The notes beneath the pieces were generated by a model. It was not told the DNA's origin. It saw only the letters and a program-made list of their open reading frames with translations, and made no database searches. Below, one piece after another: positions 43,692-56,035 of a stretch of 64,000 bases of DNA. Each line of letters starts with the position of its first letter. The stretch's first letter is position 1. Source of the DNA: Holtermannia corniformis (taxonomy: Eukaryota; Basidiomycota; Tremellomycetes; Holtermanniales); contig BCIJ01000002.1 of NCBI GenBank assembly GCA_001599935.1, positions 347,811 through 411,810 of the forward strand, given 5' to 3'. The position numbers and the translations under genes are program-made.

Positions 43692-46489
43692 TGCATTCGG
43701 TACGAATTCGTTGCCTTGATCCGCTTCAGTCGGATGTCCCTGCACTTCATGGTGTCTCTGTTATTCGCAAGGTCGCAAAGGACTGGTCGCGCTCTGACCA
43801 CTCGATTGCCTCAACAAGGGCGACCGACAGTGAATGCGAGTCTCCCCAATCACTGACATGCTTTTGGGCAACTCGAAGCGCCGTCTCTTTGCTCGCTATC
43901 TCATCGCCCTAAGATCGCCTATAAACATTATGTTCTATGCTACCATGGTCTATGCTTGTCAAGACATAGACGCCTTCCTCGAGTGTGGACTTGAAGTCGG
44001 GCAACATCTTCACGTTGATGTTCGTGGCATCTACGATCTCTGCGCTAAGTGTTGATTTACGCCACTCAGCAAGCCATCTCGACGGAGGTCGCATCCGGCG
44101 AGCCGCATCCGTCCAGAGATGCAGTCGGGACTCATCCGACTAGGACGCATCCGGCCAGGATGCAGTTGGGACGCATCTGGCGAGACATCAGGACCGATGG
44201 ACCAAAGCCTATAAGGTAGTGTCGTAGTCGAGCGACATGCATCACGGTTCCCATCCCCATCTAACATTTTGCCAGCACGGTTCACCCGTCTAAAGGTCTA
44301 AAGTTGACCCAGTCATTAGTGAACATCTCGCGAAGCTCGCCCAAAGCGTGGTTCGTCACACATTCGAAGGGAAACTCTCATAGAGAACCCGCCACGAAGA
44401 AGAGTTGCAGAAGTGCGGGTGCTCTGACTCAGTTCTTGTTCTCATTGTGACAGGTTAATCATCGTCACTGAATCGCGACAGCGTTGTTGCAGATTACCAT
44501 TCAACGGTACTACGGTACTGTTCGATCGACAAAGTGGGCTCACCGTATGTTTAGATGTCACGGTTGTTTGGCCCGCGACACGCTCGCTCACAGCAAAGTA
44601 ACGCTATCACTCTACCATCCTGCACAGCACGGCGGTCAAGCAAGAAATCTCTTTCACGAGGATTGGCAACTGATGCATCCAACTCAACACCGCAGGACGA
44701 GCGCCTCGCCTGAAAGCCTCACCCTTGCGGTTCGCCCTTTTGCTCGTTGTACTCCCAGCCACTGTCTGTGCCAGGCCAGATGTCAACACTGGCTGAAGCG
44801 AACTCCTTCGACGTATCAATCATTGGTACGTCTACCAAATCCATGCTACAGTTGTACGTCGTGTTGGTCGACTTTATGTGCTTCCCGAGCATGTTCTGTA
44901 ACTCCTCTTGGGAGTAGCGTCTGAAGATCATCAAGCTATGCCTAGTATTTTGACGGTTAATCCGGCTGACGATAACGTAGTCGTTGCCTTTCGAAGAGTG
45001 CTGGAAAGTATCACGATCCATGATAGCGATGTATACAGTATAAGCACGACAGAGTCAGCTGGCGTGTTCTCTCTCTTTATGCTTGAGCTCAAAGGCTCGC
45101 CTTCTCGCTTGAATCGGCGTCGAAGGCGATCTCATGTGCAAATTGCTTCACTGGGTTAACTTCCACCTATCAACGGTCTTCTACCAGAAAGCACCCTTGT
45201 CAAAAACGGAATCACCTCGGAACCAGCTGCCCCACGCCCAAGGTATCACCTCCTTTTGAGGTCATAGGCATTTTCTGAACGCATCTCACCGGATGAGGAG
45301 CCCTTCTCGATGAAGTCCCTTATTGTTACATCGTGTTTGTCTTGAGCATAGCAGCCAGACAGCGCAGCCCGACATCTTGCGCTGCCAGAACCACCGGGGA
45401 AGGCTCCACAGTCGGGCAGCACTCTACCAGGACAAGGGATGTCTCTTTTGAGCGTAGTCTCCTTCTTCTTGCGCCTTCTTTGTGCCGGGCAGCCAGCCAC
45501 TTAAAGTGCATCCGTACTGTGACGCCCTCGCCTAAGGAAGACGAGGACTGGAGAGATCGAGGCGGGATCGGCGAAGATCTACCTCCGAAGGAGAAACTCT
45601 CGGTCGTGCAGCGGAAAGCCAGGTTCCGCACTACGAGGAACCTCAAGGATCGACGAGCGAGAATAGAGATAGAGCACTATAATATTCGAGTGATGTAGAT
45701 ACAACAAGAGACAGAGGCGGAAGACAGGGGCGCGCACGCGGCGCGGCGGCACAGCCGCAGTGCACAGACAGTGGTGCGATAGCACCAGTGGCACTCTGAG
45801 CGCCGCGAAGCGGCTACTCGCCACGTGACACCGCCATAGGCGTGACAATATCACGTCTCCTCGTCTTGGATATTTGGAGGAAGGCTTTTGACCGCAACGA
45901 GCGCAACCGAGGCGGAGTCCACGCCTGGCTCGTATTCGAGTGACCTGATACAGCCGCACGACGGCGTTGAGGAGTAGGGTACAGCTTCTAACCACACGGG
46001 CTCCGCATCTTGCGACGGCAGAGTCAGTGGGGGTGCTCCACCGGGAAAGGAATGTCTCCTTTGGCTGCGCTTCCCTTGACTTGGCGCCTTCTTTGCTTGG
46101 GGCAGCCAGGTACTTATGAGATACTGTGTATCATCCTTAACTCGACTCACACTATCACCGATGTCAATTCAAAGATCAGGGATTCCGAAGACTACGAATG
46201 GCCAGGTCCATGTTTACACTGAGACCTTGTATGAAGACTACAAGCTGACCGTCTCGGTCATGAAAGAAGCCATTGATATGACCGAAGTAGCGACCCTTGT
46301 CGATGAGCACCTCAACAAATTCGCCAAAAAGACTGGGCGTCAGTACATACTTGACGGCGAACTCAAGTGGCAGAAGATGGCTCCAACATACCACTGTGGT
46401 GAATGTGTCTTGAAGTTGTCATCGGAGGGGGGAAGCGCAGCGTAAATGTCGCACAAAGACATGCATCACTCGGCACTTTCATCCTCACA
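43692..46489. other. Gene-poor stretch with small repeats
   Basis: About 2.8 kb without a recognisable gene. At 44116-44139 and 44158-44181 a gatgcagt(c/t)gggac(t/g)catc unit is repeated, within a cluster of gcatccgg(c) words from about 44085. Segments around 45395-45515 and 46020-46115 share a diverged block (ccaccgg, aagg(g/a)atgtctc.tttg, gcgccttctttg, gggcagccag). A minus-strand frame 46150-45851 (SQDAEPVWLEAVPYS, SLEYEPGVDSASVALVAVKS) and one at 45021-44719 (RRYSQEELQNMLGKHI) look partly protein-like but cannot be joined to a gene. Confidence 0.35.
46161..46445 (+). CDS. Possible small unknown protein
   Basis: A frame from ATG 46161 (MSIQRSGIPKTTNGQVHVYT) gives 94 codons with mixed amphipathic character (LYEDYKLTVSVMKEAIDMTE, VATLVDEHLNKFAKKTGRQY) and ends in a Cys pair (YHCGECVLKL). 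The composition is more protein-like than its surroundings, but there is no family match and no obvious intron. It ends 45 bp before the 3' end of the convergent GIS2 gene. Confidence 0.25.
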   Translation: MSIQRSGIPKTTNGQVHVYTETLYEDYKLTVSVMKEAIDMTEVATLVDEHLNKFAKKTGRQYILDGELKWQKMAPTYHCGECVLKLSSEGGSAA

Positions 46490-48854
46490 TCAGCCGCTTT
46501 CCGCCGCCGCAACGAGCCCCGGGCAGTCCCTGTACACGTCAGCCACTCCGATCTTTGCGCTCCCATCCCAAACACCAAGCTGACCTGGCGATGTGGCCAA
46601 CGGTATTGCACCGATAGCACGTCTTGGCGCTCAAATCGCGTTGTGGCGGCGGCAGGGATGCCTGCAGGTCAGGTGGCGCCAGGCAGTCGCGAGCGAGGTG
46701 ATTATCACCTCCGCAACGGCTGTGGAAGTCAGCCTGCGCCAGTGCAACCCAGGGGCTATACGCCGAGCGACGGGCCTGCCAAGAAGACTCGCAGACTCAC
46801 AAACACTTGATTGTCCCCGCCCCACCAGCGGGACCGGAAAACTGTCCAGGAGGCGCAAAGCCCCTCGTTCCACCCTGTGCAAACCGTTGAGCGGCGGCAC
46901 CGAACGCATTGTTGGCGCCCGCGATGGCCGTGGGTCCTTGAGGGCCGATGGGAGAGCCCATGGGGCACTGGCGCGCTTGATGGCCTGCACGACCGCAATT
47001 CTGTGTAGTATTAGCATTGTACAGCTGGGTCATGCGGTGTGAAGGCTGGCTATGAATGCAACAAGCGCTCTGTCCCTCGACCGCCAACGGATTGCAGAGC
47101 CGCATGGCTCAACTCTGCGAGGCACGAGCGCCGGTCATCATCCAGCCCGCGACGGACAGAACCACCCTTCCACCTTCGCCGCACGATGATCATCCCAATC
47201 ACAGACAAAGACGACTCACAAAGCATCCAGCACCCCCACCCGAGGCCATCGCCATCCCAAACGGCGGCACGCGCTGCAACGTCGGACACGTGACGCGGAT
47301 ATGGCCAATCTCGCCGCAGATGTAGCACTGCTTTGCGTTGGTTGTGCGCGGGAGCGGGCAGGCGGCCGCTTGGTGCTCTGGGGACCTGCCGGGGGGCGTC
47401 AGCTGTGCTCTGCTTGCATAGGAGGGCGGAGGTGCGAACGGTGTAGCGCTGAAGCGGTGTGGTTGGCGATCTGAGCGACAGATCGGACCACACGCAGGAT
47501 CAGGATGGGTAGAGCGGTGGCGGCGCTGAGTACCACTCAGATGCTGAGAGCGAGTCCGCTTACGAGCACAGAGCACAGCTCTGGTATCCGTTACAGAGAT
47601 CTGGCTTGCAGCGCTTGACCGGCTCAAAGACCAAATGACTCGCGCTGTTCAGACACGAGCGCGAGTGAAGTGTGCAACAGCTGTACTGTTTCGCTTCAAG
47701 CGCGCGTGATACGGCGACCGAAAGCTCATAGGATAAAGCTATCTTGTGGCAGCGTGCTTTCAGCCTTGCTTTCCTAGCGTTCCTAGCGTAGTAAGATGTC
47801 TGCTCCGCGGCTGACGACAGCAGGCGAGTACCCTGTGGTATGAGCGCTCCGCGCTGGTCTCTTTGCGTCGATCGCGGTGTTTGGACAAGAGGTCACACAG
47901 GGGTGGTCAGCTCACAGGAGCTGACGGCTTGCGTGCTCTGTCCGCCAAAAGCAGCTTTGGGCCGTGCGCTCGATCTTACAGCCTCGCAGGGTGTAGATTC
48001 AGCTACGGCTTCGGATTCGGCATGGCATGAGGCTGCCATGCCCTACAGACCGCTTCAACTGACTGGATCATAGAAACAATCACCCGCCTAGGGTACGTCT
48101 GCGACCACGAGTCGAGCTGACTGAGACCGACGTGGTGGTCATAAAAACCTCGGGCTCTACAGCTTCTCGAGAGTGACCCTCGTAGCTTTGGTTCGCTCCT
48201 GAGCAGTGGCCCACACATGCAAACAGTCGTCGAGCGTTGTTGGCGATTCAGCTCGAGGCCCCATCAAGTTGTAGAGCAGCGCTCTACTTGTTCAGGTGCA
48301 TCGTGGAGCTTGTATACTGTCTGATTGCAGTCAAGGAAAAGACTGAATCGGAGGCTGGCTGCCTAGCAGCCCGGTCGATCACGAGGCGAGAATTGAGCTG
48401 TGCTAGCCTGTCCGGCGCAGCAAGTATCTGCTCGCCTTCTACGCGGCGACGAGTAGCTCTTCACTGCACTCGTGCTCGGCCAGGATCTCAGCACCCGAGA
48501 TACGCGCTCGGCAATCAGGTTGCTAGAACTTTGCTCGGACTTTGCCGACGCACAGACCGTGTTCGCTACAGGGAACGCCGACACTCATGCCTGGTACCGC
48601 CGCAATGTCTGTTCTTGCTGGCCTTGTAGCAGAAGACTCACTTGCAGTTGTAGCAGAGCGGGCCGGGCGACTCGCACGCTTCGGCAATGTGCCCGACTGG
48701 ATGAGATGGCGCGGCGTCAGCCAGCTTGTCACCGATTCGTCGGACGAGATGACGCACTCTGACCACACTTGAAGCAGCCCTGGCGCGAAGCCGGGATGAT
48801 GGCCTGATACCTGGTCTGTGTCAGCGCCGTCGCCACACTGAGCCGAGCTGACAT
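46490..48854 (-). CDS. GIS2: CCHC zinc-knuckle nucleic-acid-binding protein (Gis2/CNBP/Byr3)
   Basis: Gis2/CNBP binds G-rich RNA and single-stranded DNA and helps translation and stress granules. Six CX2CX4HX4C knuckles are reconstructed across introns: CFKCGQIGHIAEAC, CYNCKSPEHQAAAC, CYICGEIGHIRVTC, the knuckle NCGRAGHQARQC, CFRCGGDNHLARDC and CYRCNTVGHIARDC. A Gly/Ala/Pro-rich linker (GPQGPTAIAGANNAFGAAAQ) lies before the fifth. It ends PGLVAAAESG with stop at 46490. Probable start ATG 48854 (MSARLS then GCFKC) uses a weak gtggcg donor. The second intron (47386-48641) is about 1.26 kb, more than twenty times the usual length here. Confidence 0.85.
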
Positions 48855-49326
48855 TATTGCGATGTGGGCGTGTGCGTGGTCTGCACGGTCAAAGGGGTGT
48901 TACCGGTCTGCCACTAATGCTCTGTCGACTCCACCTCCCCTCGCCACCGAGCAGAGAGATCTCGTCGTGTGTACGGTGCGAGGACCGAGTGAGCTGATCG
49001 GAGCGGGGTGATGGCAGTGGCGTGTGCTGTCTTGCCTGTTTGCGCTTTTGCAAACTTTTTTTTTCCCGTGGGCCGCATGCTCAGTCTGCTAGCGTGCCCT
49101 GTCGAGTAGTGCCGTGTGTGTGTGTGCTCGCTGCGGGCTCCCTTTGAGACCGGGTGTGGCACGATCGCCACGGTCGACCACGCGAGACGGGATCACGGGT
49201 GCCACTGGGGGTTGGCCACGTGGCGGTCACTGCCCACCGCATTGCCACGTGTGAGACCGGCCGGTTACGTGATCCGACGGGACAAACACAATCGTGTTGG
49301 TGGACGACCGTGGCGAGTCGTCGACC
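48855..49326. promoter_or_regulatory. Divergent promoter region between GIS2 and the Zn2Cys6 factor
   Basis: The two genes are transcribed away from each other across 472 bp. It contains a run of nine T preceded by ttttgcaaac (49047-49065), the longest T tract in this part and a plausible nucleosome-depleted promoter element, and two cacgtg-type E-boxes or near-matches around 49219-49250 (gccacgtg). No gene is visible. Confidence 0.4.
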
Positions 49327-52300
49327 ATGCCACCGTCCCTCCCGCCGTACAGCTCGGCGTACCCTCCCAACGGAGCTCACAGCGCGCAGCTCCCGCCGTT
49401 CCCACAGCTCATGCACCACCACCCGCAGCGACAGAGCTCGACCGTCCTAGACGACGACGACGCGCTCTCACCCGAAGCGCTCGACGACGACGACGACGCG
49501 GCTACGGCCACAGGCCAGCAGACGGTCGAGGGGAAAAAGGTGAAGAAGGAGGCAAAGAGGCGCAGGCAGGTCCAGAGCTGCTCAGAGTGTCGCAGGCGGT
49601 CAGTGGTCGGGGTCGAGGTAGGGCAGGATGCTGATAGTGCGGACAGCAAGATCAAATGTGACAAGACGTGTGTGGATGGGTGCGAGCTCGTGTGGGTATG
49701 CGTTGATGCATCTGCAGGTTTCCGTGCGGACCGTGTGTGCTGCGCCAGGATCAGGCGAGGTGTCGCGAGGCGAGTTTGACACTATACGACGGTGCCATAC
49801 TGACATGCTCAGGTCGAGAAACATGCACCAGCGACGTATGTCCTGTGCTAGGCCCCAGCTTGCAGCTGACACGCCCAGAACGGCCTGCGCCACCACGGCC
49901 GACGTCGAAGCGCTCCGGTTCCGCATCAGCCACCTCGAAACACTGCTGATCCGTAACGGCACCCTACCCGCCGACCTCTCGCTCTCTCCCTCCAGTGCGC
50001 AACCGACCAGCGCTAGCGTCGGCACCGGTCCCGCCTCTCTCCCCAACACCAGCACCGGGTTCAAACCCGTGCCCGGGCGCCCGCTCAAGCCCGAGCCCGC
50101 CACGCCCGCCGAAGACGCAGACAGCGATACCGAAGGTGCCGCCATGACGCTCGAGCATCTCGCGTTTGGCCGTGCACGCGCAGAGTCCCGGTCTTTAGCC
50201 AACGCGCATTCAGGCTCGGCCTCTGCCGCGTTTGCAAACGGCACCTTTCCCGCCGTCTATCCCGATCTGCTCACGCGCGATGCAGCAGGCACAGCATTCT
50301 ATACGCCAAGTAATAAACCCCGTCCCGGAGGCGGCCTCGGCTCGTCGGGCGACGGAGGCGACGGCAGGATTGATTATGTCCAGGGACAGGCCAAAAAGGT
50401 CTTGGAGACACTGGAACCAGTCGAGGTCTTTAGCCTGTTCTACCAGCGCAGCGATGTCTTTGTCAGGGCACTGTTGAGCGTCATGCCGAGTCGCGAAAAG
50501 GGCGAGGTCTTGGTCCGAGCGGTGCGTCATCGAGGCTGCTTGGAGGTAGGCTAACGCGCGCGTGGTTAGTATCTCGAAAAAGTCGAATGGCTTCATCGCT
50601 GTCAGTCCCTGTCCCAGTTCCAGTCCTCATCTCGCCGCCGCTGACGCCACTCACAGGCCTGCACGTCCCCACGTTCCTAAAGCAATGCCAGCAAATGTGG
50701 GCCGTCCCTCTCGATCGTCTCGTGGTCGAGATCTCGACCCCGTTCTTGAGCTTGTATTTGATTGTCTGCTGTGTGAGTCTTTTTCTTGTTGGTCTGGCTT
50801 TGGCTCTTGCTCTGGCTCCGGCTCTGGGCCTGGAACTGGAATTGTCCGGATCGTTTGATTTGGTGCGGCGCTGGTGTTGACGTTGGTGTGTTTGGGAACG
50901 AGTTGCTTCATGGCGGACTCGGGCGTGGGTTGAGAGCCTGATGGTGCCGACTCGGCTGCAATACCCTGCGCAGGACGTAGCAGCAGTCTTATGCTACGGA
51001 TAGCTGCAGGGACGGTACTGGAGTCCAAGGCGCAGACCGACGGGCGCACCTGCGGTACCTGACGCGGGACATAACAGCATCTGTGTGCTGTTAGGTCACT
51101 GTAGGGAGTACTGGACTCGGAAGCGCGAACAAGGGGGCGCTGCGACAAGTGGGTCGATACGAGCTAAGCAAATGGTGGGAAATTGGTACATGCGGCCCAA
51201 CACTGCATGTGTCGAGTCTCGCTTTGAAGCTCATTCTCTCGCTTTGATGTTGGCAGCACCCCGATCGCCATGCGCAATGCGCAGACCGGATGCGGCGTCA
51301 CGGGACCGGCGCAATCGCGTGTCAGTGATTTCTACAGCACAAATGCATAGAACGGGCCAGACGATCAGACGTGCTCGTCGTACCTCTGGGGTCCACACTT
51401 TGACGCGCTTGCGGTCGATTGTAGCTGGTTCAGCTCTCCAAATCGCTCCAACGCGTCAAAACCATGGACATTCGTAGTCGCCCGGTTGGTGGTCTGTAGG
51501 AATCTGCGATTATCCGCACTATTAGCGTTGCGAGGACCGCTGCGCAGCGAGGGAGCAATGGTTCATCTTCCGAGGCGTGAGGCGCGTGCAAGGTGGCATG
51601 GAGCAGACATGGTCTTGTTGCTCGCGTGCCGCTTGCTGCGTGGACGAGTTTGTCCGTGCGCCGATGTGACTCGAGCAAAGCAGCTTACTACAACCTCGCG
51701 GTCTGATGGACCAGCACTCCTTCCCCGCAGCCGCTCGCGTACCTCTCAGCAACCCACCTCACAGCGCTAACACCCCGCAGCTCGGCCTCCACTTTATGGA
51801 CTCCCAAGAAGCCTCGTCGCACTTTACGTCACACGAAATCGAGACACTGCCGGACGTATGGTTCACAGCCGCAAGAGGGGTTCGTCCTTCCCAGTGGCTC
51901 AAATCAACATCGCTGACGATCACAGGGCATGTGGGGTGGTGATTTCCTGGCGGATCATACCATTGTTGGATTGCAGAGCTTGATCTTGTGTGGGCTGTTT
52001 CTCGTTCGTCGGATGGTGCAGGATAGGTTTGTGGGACTGACTCGACGCAGAACAATCGGGATCGGGCGGATGCCGCTTGGGCTTTACTGGGCGCCGGTAT
52101 CAAGGTCAGTCACGCGTTGTCAATATTGCGCCCGTCAGCTCAGCTCTGACCCCGCAGATGGCACAAGGCATGGGGCTCTCCCGCCTCGGTGGCGAGAACA
52201 CGAACGCGAAATGGACAGGCCAATGGGCGTCCCTGACGCAGCGCGAGGTTGGCCGCAGGCTGTGGTGGAACTTGGTGTTCTTGGACTGGAACATCGCTCC

Positions 52301-54016
52301 GAGCTATCATTATAGCTCGAGCATCCAGCCGAATCAAAGTGAGTAGTAGCGCGGTGCTGGTTTCGATGGGCTAGCCCTGTGCACGGGCCTGGTTTCTCCG
52401 CATCTGTCCGCAGGTCTAGGGTTGCCTGGCCTGTGCGCAGGTTTGATGCCTCTGGCGATACTTTCGTCTGCCTTTGCGAGCGTGCCGCAACCTATGCTAA
52501 CGTCTGCTAGTCAAGACAGCCATTCCCGCCAACATCGAGGATGAAGACCTCCGCGACGACCGGCCGCTCGTGCCCAAGCCGCCCACGGAACGCACCGGCA
52601 TGTCATACCACCTCGCTCGACTTCGTTTCGCCGAGATCTCGCAAAGGCAGATCTATCAGGCCAACTCGAGCCCGCACCCGCCATACTCGTTCATCCTCAG
52701 TGTTGATAGCGAGCTCCGCAAAGCCATTGCCGAACTGCCGGCTTTCTTTCAGCCAAAAGCATCGATCGTGCCTGAGGACTCGCGCTTACGTGTGCAGTAC
52801 TACGAGGTGAGCGATTTGCCTGAACGTGATGGCGTGGGCTGATGGGTTAAGAACATCATCATTCACTTGTCTGGCCATACGCGGTTGTTGCGTCTGCATC
52901 GACCGTGGCTATCGCGCGGTTATAAAGATCAAAGGTTGGTGACCGGTCGTCATCAGGTCGTTGCTGACGAATGCAGGTTCTCATACTCGCGCGAGCAATG
53001 TGTGCGCGCTGCTCGGGCGTCGCTGAAGCTCATGCGGGACAACGACGGAGCGGCCGTGTTCCTTGAACGTTGGTGGTGCGGCGGCTACCCTGATCGGTGA
53101 CTGGATACTGATTTGCCTAGGATCCCTCTGTTCTACGTGACGGTCTCTGGCAGTGTCGTTCTGATCGACTTACTTGTGAGTTTGGTCTACAATCGCAGTC
53201 ACAGCTGATTCGCGCAGCGACAATCGGACAAGGCGCTGCATTCGACCGACTCGCAGGCGAAGATCGATGAAGTACTCGGTGCGGTTCAACAGATGAAGTG
53301 AGTTCTCCCTCTGTTGTCCTAACCTCGTCTGACTCCTCAGGCGCATCCAGTCCGTCTCCTTTCCCGCACGCGACTCGATCAAGGTGCTCGAGACGCTGCT
53401 GGCCGAAGTCGAGGAGCGGCGCAACCCCGAGACGGTGCTCGGCAAGCGCAAGAACGAGGGTGATGGCACCGAGAGCGGCTTGAAGCGCGCCGTCAAGAAG
53501 CTTATCCTTGACGCGCAGCAATCACCGAGCGCGCACACGCACACGCCGTCGTCTTTACAAGCCGAGTCGCCAATGCTGCCGCTGCAGTCTACCCAATACG
53601 AGCAGAAAGCGCAATACCAGCAGGCGATCCCCCCGTCGTCGGACCAATACGCATTCAACAGTGCGAGCATTCCGTCAGGCTACCAAGCAGCCTTGCCGTC
53701 CATGTATCCATACCAGTCTCTCAACCTCGGTCAACAAAACGGTGATCCGGCAGTCCCGGCGGAAGTCTTCCCCTTCACCGGCCCGCCCTCGATCGACCCA
53801 ACCGTGAGCTCGATGCTGGCGAATTACTTTCCTCCACCCGACGCGACGGGTATGGGCGCGGGGACGGCACCAGCACCCGACGATTTCCTGCAGCGGCTGC
53901 TTAGCTTTTCGTGGGACGGAAGTCAGCAGGCGCGGACGGGCAATGCACCGGCCGATCAGAGTCAGGGCGAGTTTGCGCCGTCGGAAGGTTGGGGCAATAA
54001 TGGCTGGATGGGATGA
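49327..54016 (+). CDS. Zn2Cys6 fungal-specific transcription factor
   Basis: Start ATG 49327 (MPPSLPPYSSAYPPNGAHSA). An acidic DDDDA-type region and Lys/Arg block precede the zinc cluster. Joining three exons gives CSECRRRKIKC, then DKTFPCGPC and VLRQDQARC: all six zinc-binding cysteines in CX2CX6CX5CX2CX8C spacing. A coiled-coil follows (DVEALRFRISHLETLL). The fungal transcription-factor domain includes YVQGQAKKVLETLEPVE, YLEKVEWLH, LHVPTFLKQCQQMWAVPLDR, LGAGIKMAQGMGLSRLG, REVGRRLWWNLVFLDWN, MSYHLARLRFAEISQRQIYQ and HLSGHTRLLRLHRPWLSRGY. The C-terminus is Gln/Ser/Pro-rich (activation-like) ending NNGWMG. More than ten introns; one (about 50773-51779) is about 1 kb. The regulated pathway is not evident; adjacent transporters downstream are candidates. 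Confidence 0.88.
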
Positions 54017-54203
54017 GTGTGCCAATGTAGCATAGAGACGATTGTATACACCCTTGCGGCGTCCATGACACCCGGCGGCGAGCTTGCGCTCATCGACTTG
54101 GTTGATCGGAGCCCCTCAATCAGGCACAGAGTGATGTTGCGAAGACGCTCAGTGCTGGAGGATCAGCTGTGCAGTCTGTCGAGCCAAGGTATCCAAGATC
54201 AGC

Positions 54204-55876
54204 ATGTCAGCACGGCACGAATACATCCAGATCATCTGGGCATGTCTGTGAGCCGTATAACCCCGTCCACACACTCGCTGACACCCTCAGATCCTCCTGG
54301 TACTGTCCGTGCAGATGCTCAGGTTTGCCAAGGCTGACGTTCACCAGACGGCTTTCACCTCTCAGAGCTCAACTATCCTCAAGCGAGTCTGACATGCATA
54401 GCGGTACCAGGTGCAAAAGGGCCAGTTGGCTTGCCGGCTTGCCTTGGAATCAACGATAATCTGTACGGCTTGGTCACGGCAGTCTTTACGGCTGGGGGAC
54501 TTGCGGGGTCGTTGGCGAGCTCTAGTGTGACTCGACGATATGGTATGTGCATTGGAGACTGTTATCACGGGCTTCTGCTGATGGTGGCTAGGCATGCACA
54601 AGACTATTACCCTGACTGGGTGGATCAACTTGCTTGGGGTGCTGTGCATGTTCTTGGCGCCCCACTGGACAATCTTGGTACTTGGGCGGTACGCACTGTT
54701 TGGTATTGATACATCGCTGTGGCTGACGACACCCCACAAGAATAGCCGCAGGGGTCTCGTCCGGTCTCGCAGTCTGCGTCATCCCTCCTTTCCTATCGAC
54801 CGTTGCGGCGTCTTCGCCAACGCTACACACGCAGTCTGGCAAAGTTGGGACCTTGCACCAGCTCGCCATCGTATTGGGCATCTGCAGTGCACAGACGGCA
54901 GGCCTGGTGCTTACTGGCCGGAAGGGCGAAGTGCCCGGTAGCTGGCGATGGGTAGTGCTCATCTCTGGTATGGTGGCCGTTGGCCAGATCATCGGGGGTG
55001 CGGCGGTGGCTGGTGATCGCCAGGAGAAGTCTGTTGTCGAGAGCGGGGACGAAGGTTTGTCGACTGTCTGTCGGTGACACCGTTGACATCAGACAGAATC
55101 CCAGAGGTCGCCTTTACTTCCTAATGAGAGTGATGGCCACAGCAAGCCCGAACAGCTCTCGCTCAAATCGATTCTATCGTCACCGACACTCCGTCCACCG
55201 GCGCTACTATGCGCTGCCATCCTCATTTACCAACAAGCCAGTGGAGTGAACGCCGTCTTGTTCTACAGCGCGCGGATCCTCACTTCCGTTCTGCCCGCTT
55301 CAGCCGGCGTAATCAGCTTTGGAATCACGGTCGTCAACGCGCTCATGACATTCCCGCCCATCTTTCTGGTGGATGTAGGTTCACGCCGCACCGTCCCAAA
55401 CGCAGCTGACACACTCAGCGCCTGGGACGCAAAACACTCCTGATGGCGTCGCTGCTTGGCATGTGCGTCCTCAGCTTTGTGATAGGCTACGCGATCGATA
55501 GCCAGTGGAAGGTCGTCAGCTCGGTCGCTATCGGTCTCTTTATCGCGTGAGTGACCTTGGCAGACCAACAAGCGGCGCTCACACGCCACAGCGCATTCGC
55601 AATCGGCGTTGGGCCGATCCCGTTCCTGCTCGTGTCCGAACTCGTGCCTGCACCGGTCAGCAACATGCTTGCGATCCAACCGTGGCTGACGCCTCGCAGG
55701 CGATCCCGGCAGTGTCTTCACTGGCCCTTTCCCTCTCCTGGATCACCAATTTCATCGTTGCCGTTGCGTTCCTGCCCCTCCGAGACCTCCTCGGGCTCGA
55801 GGGTCGCGTCTTTTACGTCTTTGGCGCCATTCTCGTCTCGGCCATTCTCGTTGCCGGGCGTCTATACCAGTCGTGA
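54204..55876 (+). CDS. MFS hexose-type transporter (GLUT / Vps73-like)
   Basis: Twelve-helix sugar-porter. Segments in order: ILLVLSVQMLS then DGFHLSELNYPQASLTC (TM1 region), LYGLVTAVFTAGGLAGSLAS with SVTRRYG, TGWINLLGVLCMFLAP, RIAAGVSSGLAVCVIPPFLS, LHQLAIVLGICSAQTAG, SWRWVVLISGMVAVGQIIGG, a cytosolic loop (QRSPLLPNESDGHSKPEQLS), AAILIYQQASGVNAVLFYSA (QQxSGxNAV sugar-binding motif), GVISFGITVVNALMTFPP, LGRKTLLMASLLGMCVLSF, GVGPIPFLLVSELVPAP and FLPLRDLLGLEGRVFYVFGA. The usual PLYLSEIAP motif after TM4 is degenerate (VIPPFLSTVA), which may alter specificity. ATG 54204 is the likely start, but the first splice needs an extra G to stay in frame. Roughly 480 codons. Confidence 0.8.
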
Positions 55877-56035
55877 GGAGATGCACGTTGCCTGCAACGT
55901 TCGAACCGCAGCCTTCGCACGGCGCTATTCCCGTCCGCCGTGCCGGCATCCGGCACACATGATAAGCTTGAAACGCCGTCACCGCATGCTCAACCTGACG
56001 ACCATCTTGCCCTCTCGACAACCATCTCGTCAGCT

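Noticed and set aside
50230..50239. GTTTGCAAAC copy outside the island
   Set aside because: It lies in a coding exon of the Zn2Cys6 factor (frame reads FAN). A single copy there is best taken as chance.
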